DNA of 7,301 bases. It comes from Cyclobacteriaceae bacterium (GTDB lineage Bacteria > Bacteroidota > Bacteroidia > Cytophagales > Cyclobacteriaceae). Under the pieces are notes generated by a model, which did not search any database, was not told the DNA's origin, and worked only from the letters and a program-made list of their open reading frames with translations. The position numbers and the translations under genes were made by a program. The stretch spans positions 1 through 7,301 of the forward strand of contig JALWRJ010000157.1 of assembly GCA_026994125.1 (NCBI GenBank), written 5' to 3'. Below are positions 1 through 7,301 of the stretch, piece after piece. Numbering within the stretch: the first letter of the stretch is position 1; each line of letters opens with the position of its first letter.

Positions 1-148
1 ATCCTTATCCGGCCTCAGTTGGGCGATATTTAAGAGGGACAGCCCTATTTGCTTTTTGTCTTGCTTGTGTAAATGGGTTGCTTACTGCAACACCTAAAAA
101 TATTTTCAATAACAGCTGTTTTAGCTATTAAATCAGCACTTAAACTGC

Positions 149-156
149 TACATTTG
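149..156 (+). promoter_or_regulatory. Candidate Bacteroidota -7 promoter element for gyrB
   Basis: The octamer TACATTTG matches the Bacteroidota primary sigma factor -7 consensus TAnnTTTG at every fixed position. It ends 21 nt before the gyrB ATG, which would give a leader of only about 10-15 nt. No good -33 TTTG is seen about 19-21 nt further upstream (TATT lies there), so only half of the promoter is supported. There is no Shine-Dalgarno sequence before the gene, as is usual in this phylum. A 10-bp palindrome, AACAGCTGTT, lies at 111-120 upstream of the box. Confidence 0.5.
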
Positions 157-159
157 TAG

Positions 160-2133
<1,974 letters not shown>

Positions 2134-2194
2134 GGTTTAAAATAAGGTATATTTATCCGTTACAAGGAGGCATGCATTAAGTGGCTGTTTTTTT

Positions 2195-2214
2195 AGGTTG
2201 CCATGCAACCTTTT
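2195..2214 (+). terminator. Likely intrinsic terminator of gyrB
   Basis: A perfect 7-bp inverted repeat (AGGTTGC / GCAACCT) with a CAT loop spans 2195-2211 and runs into a short T tract (TTTT including the last stem base, 2211-2214). Seven T residues precede it (2188-2194). It lies 61 bp after the gyrB stop and before the start of the next gene, the expected place for a Rho-independent terminator. The T tract is short, so termination may be partial. A TTG-initiated extension of the downstream reading frame would begin inside this hairpin, which argues against that start. Confidence 0.5.
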
Positions 2215-2260
2215 GGTTCAATACATTATCATTACTAAAACAACCTTAATTAATCAGGCC

Positions 2261-2953
2261 ATGCGGATGATATTTACCTTTTTATTGCTTTTTTCTACAA
2301 TAACATTACAAGCACAAAAATTTACAAAAACCATAGCGCCCTATAGCAAACTAAAGGTAGCACGTGGTATCGAAGTAACCTTGGTTAAATCCGAAAGCAA
2401 GCAAGCGCATTTTGATATACAAGGTTTGTTAAAAAGCGATATAATTATAGAGCAAGACGAGGGAGCACTAAGCTTGAAAGTACGTACTCGTGGACTTTGG
2501 GAACTTATGGAAGCCAATAGTTGGTGGGTAAAAGTAACATTGCCTTTCGATTCGCTTACCGAAATAAGTGTAACCACCGGTGCCAGGGTCAAATCTAGTG
2601 ATGAGATAGCCGGTCCATCCATTAATTTGGTAAACAAAATGGGAGCAGAGCTCGATTTGCAGCTTAATACGGCCAAACTTGACCTGGTTACAAGCATGGG
2701 GTCGGTAAATTTATTGGCCGGCAAAGCTCGCGAACTGATAATTGATGCCGATATGGGAGCCGAAGTAGAAGCCTTTCAAATGCAAACACGGTATGCAACT
2801 GTTGAGTCGGGCAAAGGGGCAACTGTTGAGGTAAGCTGCGAATTTGAGTTTGATGGATTTGCTCGTATGGGAGGCGAAATAACCGTAAAAGGCAACCCTC
2901 AAAATGTTTTTCAGCGTGAATCCATGGGCGGATATATAGGAATAAACCAGTAG
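2261..2953 (+). CDS. Secreted head-GIN / DUF2807 beta-helix protein
   Basis: Predicted exported protein of 230 aa, of the DUF2807 family (often named putative auto-transporter adhesin, head GIN domain), common in Bacteroidota and of unknown molecular function. The open frame reaches back to a TTG at 2198, but the ATG at 2261 is preferred because it begins a typical signal peptide: M-R-M, a hydrophobic stretch (residues 4-16) and a cleavage site around LQAQ at 16-19. The earlier start would also lie in the gyrB terminator hairpin. The mature part begins with a globular beta section (ending near 100), then repeats glycine rungs at G107, G128, G147, G166, G186, G204 and G223, spaced 18-21 residues, as expected of a right-handed beta-helix. 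The end, ITVKGNP followed by SMGGYIGI, matches the usual family C-terminus. No lipobox, transmembrane helix or sorting domain is seen. A periplasmic or outer-envelope location is inferred. Confidence 0.82.
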   Translation: MRMIFTFLLLFSTITLQAQKFTKTIAPYSKLKVARGIEVTLVKSESKQAHFDIQGLLKSDIIIEQDEGALSLKVRTRGLWELMEANSWWVKVTLPFDSLTEISVTTGARVKSSDEIAGPSINLVNKMGAELDLQLNTAKLDLVTSMGSVNLLAGKARELIIDADMGAEVEAFQMQTRYATVESGKGATVEVSCEFEFDGFARMGGEITVKGNPQNVFQRESMGGYIGINQ

Positions 2954-2954
2954 G

Positions 2955-4511
2955 CTATAGCTTAAAATAATTTATGCTGGCTGTAAGGTTATGCGCCATT
3001 TCTTTTAACGTATCTGCTTCAGAGGTTATTTGTTCCGAAATGGTGGCATTAGATTGAATAATGGAATTTAATTCATTCATAGCTAATTTAATTTGCTCGG
3101 CTGCCAATTTTTGTTCTACACTGTGTTGAGCTATTTCGGTAGCCAGTTTGGTGGTTTTTTCCAGGTTGGGTACTACCTCATCCATTTGTTTGGCCGATTC
3201 CTCCGATAGTTGCACATTGCGTTCGGCAATGGTGTTAATGGTAATGGCCGAATCGTTACTGCTTTCAGCCAGGTTTCGTACTTCGTGGGCTACTACGGCA
3301 AATCCTTTGCCATATTCCCCGGCACGGGCGGCTTCTACCGAAGCATTTAAGGCCAACATATTTGTTTGGCTTACAATTTCCGAAATAAAATCAATGTTTT
3401 CATCAATTTTATGCATACCCGAAAGCGATTCCTTGATAAGCTTATACGATTCAAGCACCTGCGCAAACGATTCGCTGGTGAGTTTATCCGCTGCCTGGGC
3501 ATCGTCTGCATTTTTCTCAATAGCGTTTGTCATCTGTTCTACCGAAGCCACCACTTCCTCCGATGAACTGCTTTGCTGGATGGCTCCGCGGCTAATATTG
3601 CCCGAACTATTGGCCAGCATATTGCTGCTTTGATGTATGGTTACGGCATGGGTTTTTATGGCAGTAACAATGCTGCGTAACTTAGTAGCCATACTGTTTA
3701 GGCTGGCGGCCAATAACCCAAGCTCGTTTCGGTGGTTATTGTGTAGGGTGGCTTTTAAATCTCCTCCGGTAAATTGGGTGGTAAGCTCTTTAATAGCCCC
3801 AAGTTGGTTCGATATGGTACTGCTAATATACATAATAGGCACAACCAATTGGATAACAGCTGTAATACCAATAACCAATGTCTTTTCAGCTATGCTACCT
3901 GCATTTAGTTGGTTATTTAATTGCTCAATATAAGCCATCATGTAGGTAGAAGTAACAAACAAGCCTGCCAGGCCTATCGATCCATTAATGGCAATAAAGC
4001 TAAACTTGAAGAAAAAACTATGTATGTTTTTATCTTCAATAACCGGAATGTGGGCACTGTAGGCTTCAATTCTATTACTTAAAAAAAGAATAATAAATAG
4101 CGAATTTAATACACTGCTGGAAGAAGAAAGAACCAATAAAGGGGTAATCATGCGCTCTTCCACATGCATGCCTTTCATAATTAAATAAGGCCCGGCAATA
4201 GCTAAAACCAGCGAAAGTGCTAAAAACATTTCAGGAAACCATCGCATGGTTTGTTGCACCCCTACTAAATTATGCTGTTTGTAACTTTGTGTAATAGAAC
4301 CGAGTATATAGCTCAGCAAAAAGTACCCGGAAGCAAAGGCAATAAGGCCAAAGAGCAACGTTCGGACATCTGTTAAAAAAGCAAAAAGTAATTCGTTAGA
4401 AACCCAGGAAGTAAACCAGGTATAAAAAACGGTGCTGGCAAGAGGTGCAATTACACCCAAGCCACCTAAAAATTGGATTTTTGCCTTTAATGTTTTATTA
4501 AAACCATCCAT
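2955..4511 (-). CDS. Methyl-accepting chemotaxis protein with six-helix membrane sensor region
   Basis: Chemoreceptor of 518 aa that should signal to CheA/CheW in the cytoplasm. Six hydrophobic helices are read at about residues 13-34, 51-72, 94-113, 121-145, 166-192 and 211-232. All extracytoplasmic loops are under 20 residues, so there is no dCACHE, 4HB or other periplasmic ligand domain. A HAMP domain follows (about 232-285; GGDL at 249-252, NELG at 262-265), then the long coiled-coil signalling domain with the conserved tip at about 382-416 ([18 protein letters not shown] and [15 protein letters not shown]). No CheR-binding NWETF-type tail is present; the protein ends INYFKL. Hydrophobic N-terminal positions and Lys at 6, 9 and 11 suggest an N-in topology, consistent with a cytoplasmic HAMP after six helices. 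No che or motility genes are adjacent, so it is an orphan receptor. The stimulus is unknown. The stop codon is one base from that of the convergent neighbour. Confidence 0.93.
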   Translation of the reverse strand: MDGFNKTLKAKIQFLGGLGVIAPLASTVFYTWFTSWVSNELLFAFLTDVRTLLFGLIAFASGYFLLSYILGSITQSYKQHNLVGVQQTMRWFPEMFLALSLVLAIAGPYLIMKGMHVEERMITPLLVLSSSSSVLNSLFIILFLSNRIEAYSAHIPVIEDKNIHSFFFKFSFIAINGSIGLAGLFVTSTYMMAYIEQLNNQLNAGSIAEKTLVIGITAVIQLVVPIMYISSTISNQLGAIKELTTQFTGGDLKATLHNNHRNELGLLAASLNSMATKLRSIVTAIKTHAVTIHQSSNMLANSSGNISRGAIQQSSSSEEVVASVEQMTNAIEKNADDAQAADKLTSESFAQVLESYKLIKESLSGMHKIDENIDFISEIVSQTNMLALNASVEAARAGEYGKGFAVVAHEVRNLAESSNDSAITINTIAERNVQLSEESAKQMDEVVPNLEKTTKLATEIAQHSVEQKLAAEQIKLAMNELNSIIQSNATISEQITSEADTLKEMAHNLTASINYFKL

Positions 4512-4533
4512 GGTAACACTTGTTTTGTTACAG

Positions 4534-4541
4534 CAAAGTTA
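4534..4541 (-). promoter_or_regulatory. Candidate -7 promoter element for the chemoreceptor gene
   Basis: Read on the minus strand this is TAACTTTG, a full match to the Bacteroidota TAnnTTTG -7 consensus. It ends 22 nt before the chemoreceptor ATG, nearly the same geometry as the gyrB box. No -33 TTTG is seen at the right spacing; an A9 tract lies upstream instead (minus strand of 4561-4569). A GTTACA repeat (plus strand) flanks the box on both sides, at 4527-4532 and 4543-4548. The separate promoter suggests that the receptor need not depend on read-through from the DUF1343 gene 87 bp upstream. Confidence 0.5.
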
Positions 4542-4564
4542 GGTTACAATACGCAGTATATTTT

Positions 4565-4595
4565 TTTTTAAGCCAACCATTTGGCTCCGTAAAAA
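4565..4595 (-). repeat. Bulged inverted repeat after the DUF1343 gene
   Basis: A 6-bp perfect inverted repeat, AGCCAA at 4571-4576 and TTGGCT at 4581-4586 with a 4-nt loop, can be extended by pairing TTTTTA (4565-4570) with TAAAAA (4590-4595) if a 3-nt CCG bulge is allowed. It begins 3 bases after the DUF1343 stop. In the direction of transcription an A run, not a T run, follows the inner stem, so it is not a canonical intrinsic terminator. It may be an RNA 3'-end or stability structure. Confidence 0.35.
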
Positions 4596-4598
4596 TAC

Positions 4599-5798
4599 TT
4601 AGGGCGTATCCGTATAAAGTAGGTATTTTCGCCTCATGGCCTTATATTGCTCTAATTTTGGCTTCCAACCGACTTCTATTTGTTCCATAGATGCTCCTTG
4701 TAATATTTTTTTCCGTAACGAGGAGTTTCCGGCCAGTTTATCAAAAAACGAGGGCGAAGTAAAAAATGAGTCGGTTGGATTTTTTTGGTAAAATTCAACG
4801 AGCCATTTTAATGAAAATGTGGTTTCGGTGGGCTTTAATCGTAAATCAACTCCATAGCATTTTTTATTTTGATGTTTAGGATGCCTGGCTGAACCTGGCA
4901 TGCTTACAGGCGTAAAACTAAAGGTGCCATAACTGCTATCGGGGTAGCCTATCACCTGAAAAGGGAAGGGGGTGCCCCTGCCTATGCTTAGTTGGGTGGG
5001 TTCCAGCAAACATAACGATGGATAAAGGAGTACCGCTCGCTGATTGGGTAGGTTAGGCGAAGGTTTTACCGGCAAGGTGTAAAGGGTTTGGTGGGTATAG
5101 CCCTGCACTTTAACCACTTTAAGCGGGCAGGTAAGGTGGTCGGGCAGCCAATGTTCGCCATTTATCATGGTGGCCAATTCGCCTACCGTAAGGCCGTGCA
5201 CAATAGGTATGGGGTGCATGCCTACAAACGATTGGTAAGCCATTTCCAGCACTGGTCCGGCTACGTAGTGCCCGTTCGGGTTTGGCCTGTCGAGCACAAT
5301 AAACAATTTGTTTTCCCGGGCGCAAGACTCCATTACATAGTGCATGGTGCTAATATAGGTGTAAAACCGGGCGCCCACATCCTGTATATCAAACACTACC
5401 ACATCAATATCTTGTAAATCCTGATGGCTTGGTTTTCGGTGTGCGCCATACAGCGAAACAATGGGTAAGCCCGTTTTTTTATCCACTCCGTTGGTTAGAT
5501 GCTCACCGGCATCTGCCGTGCCCCTAAACCCATGCTCAGGAGCAAATATTGTTTTAATTTCAATGCCCAGTGCCAGCAGGCTGTCTACCAAATGCTTTTT
5601 GCCTACCCGCGATGTTTGATTAACCACCAGGGCTACCCGTTTGCCTTGTAGCAAGGGGAGGTATTCCTTAAACCGACCAGCCCCAACAGTAAGTTTGGGT
5701 GTGGTTGCGCTACCAGGGTGCTGGTGGTGGAGGTTAGTTTTGGGTTGGCAACTTAGTACATGTAATGCCAACCAGGCAATCCATATAATTAAAGGCAT
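4599..5798 (-). CDS. DUF1343 / NamZ-like exo-beta-N-acetylmuramidase lipoprotein
   Basis: Predicted member of the DUF1343 family (glycoside hydrolase family GH171), whose characterised members (NamZ of Bacillus subtilis and Tannerella forsythia) release N-acetylmuramic acid from the non-reducing ends of peptidoglycan fragments. Length is 399 aa, normal for the family. Residues 1-16 are a hydrophobic signal ending in VLSC, with Cys17 the likely lipidated residue, so the protein is probably an envelope lipoprotein. Family motifs in order: EHGFRG at 88-93 (the conserved Glu88 is a plausible catalytic residue), SLYG at 115-118, FDIQDVGARFYTY at 136-148, DRPNPNG at 170-176, GPVLE at 181-185, HGLTVGE at 201-207, PSPNLP at 246-251 and SIGRGTPFPF at 271-280. 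The n-region of the signal has no Lys or Arg, which is unusual, but an in-frame TAA 9 bases before the ATG rules out a longer start. No other muropeptide-recycling gene is in view. Confidence 0.88.
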   Translation of the reverse strand: MPLIIWIAWLALHVLSCQPKTNLHHQHPGSATTPKLTVGAGRFKEYLPLLQGKRVALVVNQTSRVGKKHLVDSLLALGIEIKTIFAPEHGFRGTADAGEHLTNGVDKKTGLPIVSLYGAHRKPSHQDLQDIDVVVFDIQDVGARFYTYISTMHYVMESCARENKLFIVLDRPNPNGHYVAGPVLEMAYQSFVGMHPIPIVHGLTVGELATMINGEHWLPDHLTCPLKVVKVQGYTHQTLYTLPVKPSPNLPNQRAVLLYPSLCLLEPTQLSIGRGTPFPFQVIGYPDSSYGTFSFTPVSMPGSARHPKHQNKKCYGVDLRLKPTETTFSLKWLVEFYQKNPTDSFFTSPSFFDKLAGNSSLRKKILQGASMEQIEVGWKPKLEQYKAMRRKYLLYTDTP

Positions 5799-5817
5799 AC
5801 TATTTTAATTTATGGAA

Positions 5818-5825
5818 CCAAGATA
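5818..5825 (-). promoter_or_regulatory. Weak candidate -7 element for the DUF1343 gene
   Basis: On the minus strand this reads TATCTTGG, matching TAnnTTTG at five of six fixed positions (the third T of TTTG is G). It ends 19 nt before the DUF1343 ATG, close to the spacing of the better boxes of gyrB and the chemoreceptor. No -33 element is seen. Support rests mainly on position. Confidence 0.28.
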
Positions 5826-5959
5826 GCACATATTTAGCTACCATCTTTACTATTAAAATGATTTTATTCCGATTCTATTCTACCTGCAAGTATCTACCGG
5901 TATAGTAGCAAAAAGACCTCTATGTAATTTGTATCACAGTTTTAAAGCAAATTCTATTC

Positions 5960-5967
5960 GAGTTTTG
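5960..5967 (+). promoter_or_regulatory. Weak candidate -7 element for the rhodanese operon
   Basis: GAGTTTTG matches TAnnTTTG except for the first base and ends 25 nt before the rhodanese ATG. A TTTG at 5928-5931 lies 28 bp upstream, which is too far for a standard -33 element. The match is weak and is given because of the similar geometry to the other starts in the window. No Shine-Dalgarno sequence is present. Confidence 0.25.
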
Positions 5968-5992
5968 CTCTTAAATAAACATTTTATATAGC

Positions 5993-6313
5993 ATGGGCTT
6001 ACTATCCTTTTTAGGCAAACAAGAAAAACCCGATTTAAAATCCCTGATGGAACAAGGGGCACTAATAGTAGATGTACGAACCCCGGGAGAATATAATACG
6101 GGTCATATTGTGGGATCAAAAAACATTCCACTCGATGCCTTGCCAACTTATTTTGACGAGCTAAAAAAACTGGGTGTTCCCATTATTACCTGTTGTGCCT
6201 CTGGCATGCGCAGTGGTGTAGCCACTAGTCAGCTGCAAGTAGTGGGTATTAAATCTGTTAACGGAGGCTCCTGGTATAGTGTAAAATTAGAGACCAACCA
6301 AGCATGTAACTAA
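5993..6313 (+). CDS. Single-domain rhodanese-like sulfurtransferase
   Basis: Small cytoplasmic protein of 106 aa made of one rhodanese domain, the size of stand-alone GlpE/PspE-type domains but without a signal peptide. Such proteins carry a persulfide on an active-site cysteine and pass sulfane sulfur to thiol acceptors. Seen motifs are VDVRTPGEYNTGHI at 26-39, the substrate and structural signature, and the six-residue active-site loop CASGMR at 68-73, matching CxxGxR, with Cys68 as catalytic residue. Cys67 immediately precedes it, and Cys105 lies next to the C-terminus. NGGSW at 90-94 fits the usual C-terminal region. The ATG at 5993 is supported by an in-frame TAA 18 bases upstream. The stop overlaps the ATG of the thioredoxin gene by one base (TAATG), implying translational coupling. 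The natural acceptor cannot be read from the sequence; the downstream thioredoxin is an obvious candidate for resetting the cysteine. Confidence 0.9.
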   Translation: MGLLSFLGKQEKPDLKSLMEQGALIVDVRTPGEYNTGHIVGSKNIPLDALPTYFDELKKLGVPIITCCASGMRSGVATSQLQVVGIKSVNGGSWYSVKLETNQACN

Positions 6314-7119
6314 TGGCTACTGCTGCAACCTATCAACTTACCGATTTTAAGCACGATGTTATCGAGCGTAGCCACCAACTACCCGTATTGGTAGATTATT
6401 GGGCGAGTTGGTGTGGCCCATGCAAATTTTTAGGGCCTATTATTGAAAAGCTGGCTAGCGAGGCAGATGGTAAGTGGGAATTGGTTAAAGTTAATACCGA
6501 AGAACACCCCGACATTGCAGCCGAATGGGGCATACGTGGTATTCCTAATTTAAAGCTTTTTTACAAAGGCAAAGTAATTGCCGATGTGGCCGGTGCCATG
6601 GCAGAGCCCGAAATGCGTCATTGGTTAAACGAAAAATTGCCTTCTAAGGCCAAATCGTTGGCTATGGAGGCATCCGAGCTTATTGCCCAGGGGCATACCG
6701 AACAAGGAATACCTTTATTAGAACGAGCTATTCGGTTAGACCACAACCTTACTGAAGCCAAACTTTTACTAGCTAAGCTAACCGTTTGGCAAAATCCAGG
6801 CCAGATAGCAGATTTGGTGCATGATATAAGGCATGTAGAAGAAGCCGAAGAATTAATTATGCTGGCCAATTTTATGATGCTTAACCCCAACGATTTACCT
6901 GTAGCAAAAGTTCGCTCCCACCTGGTGGAGGCGCAACAATGGCTCGCCAAAGGCGAAACAGCTAAAGCCGTGGAACAACTAATTGATAGCATTATACTAA
7001 ACAAAGCCTACCAAAACGAGCTTGCCCGCAAGTTAGTTATAGCTATTTTTCATACCTTAGGGGAAACAAACAACATTACCCGAACTTACAGGCGTACCTT
7101 TGATATGGCTTTGTATTAA
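6313..7119 (+). CDS. CnoX/YbbN-type thioredoxin with C-terminal TPR module
   Basis: Cytoplasmic protein of 268 aa with an N-terminal thioredoxin domain (about 6-108) fused to a helical TPR region (about 112-268). The thioredoxin part has WCGPC at 33-37 and the cis-proline in RGIPNL (Pro78), so it should be redox active; E. coli CnoX (YbbN) lacks an intact CxxC, whereas Caulobacter CnoX keeps it. The C-terminal part has TPR-like helices and ends with NELARKLVIAIFHTLG and YRRTFDMALY, which closely resemble the conserved end of YbbN-type proteins. Known family members act as chaperedoxins: they hold unfolded or oxidised client proteins, protect their cysteines by mixed disulfides and hand them to GroEL/ES or DnaK. 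The start ATG overlaps the rhodanese stop by one base, and a DUF6132 gene begins 7 bp after the stop. The family call is strong; the client-transfer role here is inferred. Confidence 0.88.
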   Translation: MATAATYQLTDFKHDVIERSHQLPVLVDYWASWCGPCKFLGPIIEKLASEADGKWELVKVNTEEHPDIAAEWGIRGIPNLKLFYKGKVIADVAGAMAEPEMRHWLNEKLPSKAKSLAMEASELIAQGHTEQGIPLLERAIRLDHNLTEAKLLLAKLTVWQNPGQIADLVHDIRHVEEAEELIMLANFMMLNPNDLPVAKVRSHLVEAQQWLAKGETAKAVEQLIDSIILNKAYQNELARKLVIAIFHTLGETNNITRTYRRTFDMALY

Positions 7120-7126
7120 ATTTACA

Positions 7127-7301
7127 ATGAAACTAAAAAATTACATATTCATAACAGTTTTTGCCCTGTTGGGTAGTACCTTAATGTATATGTACTACTT
7201 TTTTATTGGCTGTAAATCAGGCACTTGTCTGATTACTTCCAGCCCAGCCATTAGCAGTGGGTATGGATTGCTATTGGGAGGACTGGTAGGTAGCAGCCTA
7301 A
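7127..7301 (+). CDS. DUF6132-like small membrane protein (5' part, cut by window edge)
   Basis: An open frame of 58 codons starts with ATG 7 bp after the thioredoxin stop and runs off the end of the window. The N-terminus is Lys-rich (MKLKN), followed by a hydrophobic helix (about 6-27), then GCKSGTC with Cys29 and Cys34, ITSSP, and a second glycine-rich hydrophobic stretch (about 46-58) that continues past the edge. This pattern (helix, GCxSGTC, ITSxP, small-residue helix) is that of the short DUF6132 family of Bacteroidota, recognised from memory; members are usually about 70 aa, so little should be missing. Function is unknown. The residue after the second cysteine is Leu where I recall Pro being usual. 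The tight spacing puts it in the rhodanese-thioredoxin operon, so the cysteine pair may be a redox or sulfur partner of those proteins. Confidence 0.72.
   Translation, partial: MKLKNYIFITVFALLGSTLMYMYYFFIGCKSGTCLITSSPAISSGYGLLLGGLVGSSL

Noticed and set aside
4..12. TTATCC-like DnaA box near gyrB suggesting an origin.
   Set aside because: A single partial match (TTATCCGGC) without clustering, dnaA or an AT-rich unwinding region gives no support for an origin.
1..33. Possible tail of an upstream plus-strand gene (ten codons ending IRPQLGDI, then TAA).
   Set aside because: Only ten codons are visible, no family can be recognised, and short open stretches in other frames are equally long. It cannot be distinguished from chance.
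2163..2180. A strong Shine-Dalgarno-like AAGGAGG followed by ATG CAT TAA.
   Set aside because: The reading frame is two codons long and the spacing to the ATG is only 2 nt. This phylum makes little use of Shine-Dalgarno sites, so it is likely chance.
2198..2260. N-terminal extension of the DUF2807 protein from a TTG start.
   Set aside because: It would begin within the gyrB terminator hairpin and bury the signal peptide behind 21 extra residues. The ATG at 2261 gives a textbook signal sequence.
3148..3933. Long plus-strand open frames (161 and 98 codons) opposite the chemoreceptor gene.
   Set aside because: They are antisense to strongly conserved HAMP and signalling-domain sequence, show no family features, and are explained as shadows of the real gene.
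4561..4586. Intrinsic terminator between the DUF1343 and chemoreceptor genes.
   Set aside because: On the minus strand, the direction of transcription, an A run and not a T run follows the hairpin. It was kept only as an inverted repeat.
5088..5417. Plus-strand open frame of 109 codons opposite the DUF1343 gene.
   Set aside because: It overlaps the conserved catalytic-domain motifs of the minus-strand gene and has no recognisable features.
5925..5931. TAATTTG as a -7 promoter element for the rhodanese operon.
   Set aside because: It has only one base between TA and TTTG instead of two and lies 61 bp from the start, unlike the other candidate promoters in the window.
5946..5969. Inverted repeat AGCAAA / TTTGCT before the rhodanese gene.
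   Set aside because: A 6-bp AT-rich stem with a 12-nt loop is weak and expected by chance in such sequence.

Overview
The window looks like an ordinary chromosomal segment from a member of the Bacteroidota. The evidence is a short-form GyrB (651 aa, without the enterobacterial C-terminal insert), a secreted head-GIN/DUF2807 protein, a NamZ-type DUF1343 lipoprotein, a DUF6132 small membrane protein, start codons without Shine-Dalgarno sequences, and perfect or near-perfect Bacteroidota -7 boxes (TAnnTTTG) about 20 nt upstream of several starts. An orphan chemoreceptor fits a Cytophaga- or Marinilabilia-like lineage better than gut Bacteroides, but the order cannot be fixed from the sequence alone.

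Layout: gyrB (178-2133, +) is preceded by a -7 box and followed by a likely intrinsic terminator. A secreted beta-helix protein of the DUF2807 family follows (2261-2953, +; start revised to the ATG that begins a signal peptide). It meets a six-helix methyl-accepting chemotaxis protein (2955-4511, -) tail to tail with one base between the stop codons. Upstream of that receptor, also on the minus strand, is a DUF1343/NamZ exo-N-acetylmuramidase lipoprotein (4599-5798). A 194-bp divergent intergenic region then leads to a plus-strand operon: a single-domain rhodanese (5993-6313), a CnoX/YbbN-type thioredoxin-TPR protein (6313-7119, TAATG overlap) and the start of a DUF6132 membrane protein (7127 to the window edge).

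How the genes work together: only the last three show clear operon structure. They combine a sulfurtransferase-type cysteine, a redox-active CGPC thioredoxin joined to a TPR chaperone module, and a small membrane protein with a CxxxxC pair, which suggests a thiol/sulfur or oxidative-protein-protection module. The other genes are functionally separate: DNA topology, an envelope beta-helix protein, an orphan chemoreceptor and peptidoglycan turnover.

No mobile element, CRISPR array, tRNA or rRNA was seen, and no gene appears broken. I found no clearly new system. The most useful leads are the rhodanese/CnoX/DUF6132 operon and the six-helix chemoreceptor that lacks an extracytoplasmic ligand domain.
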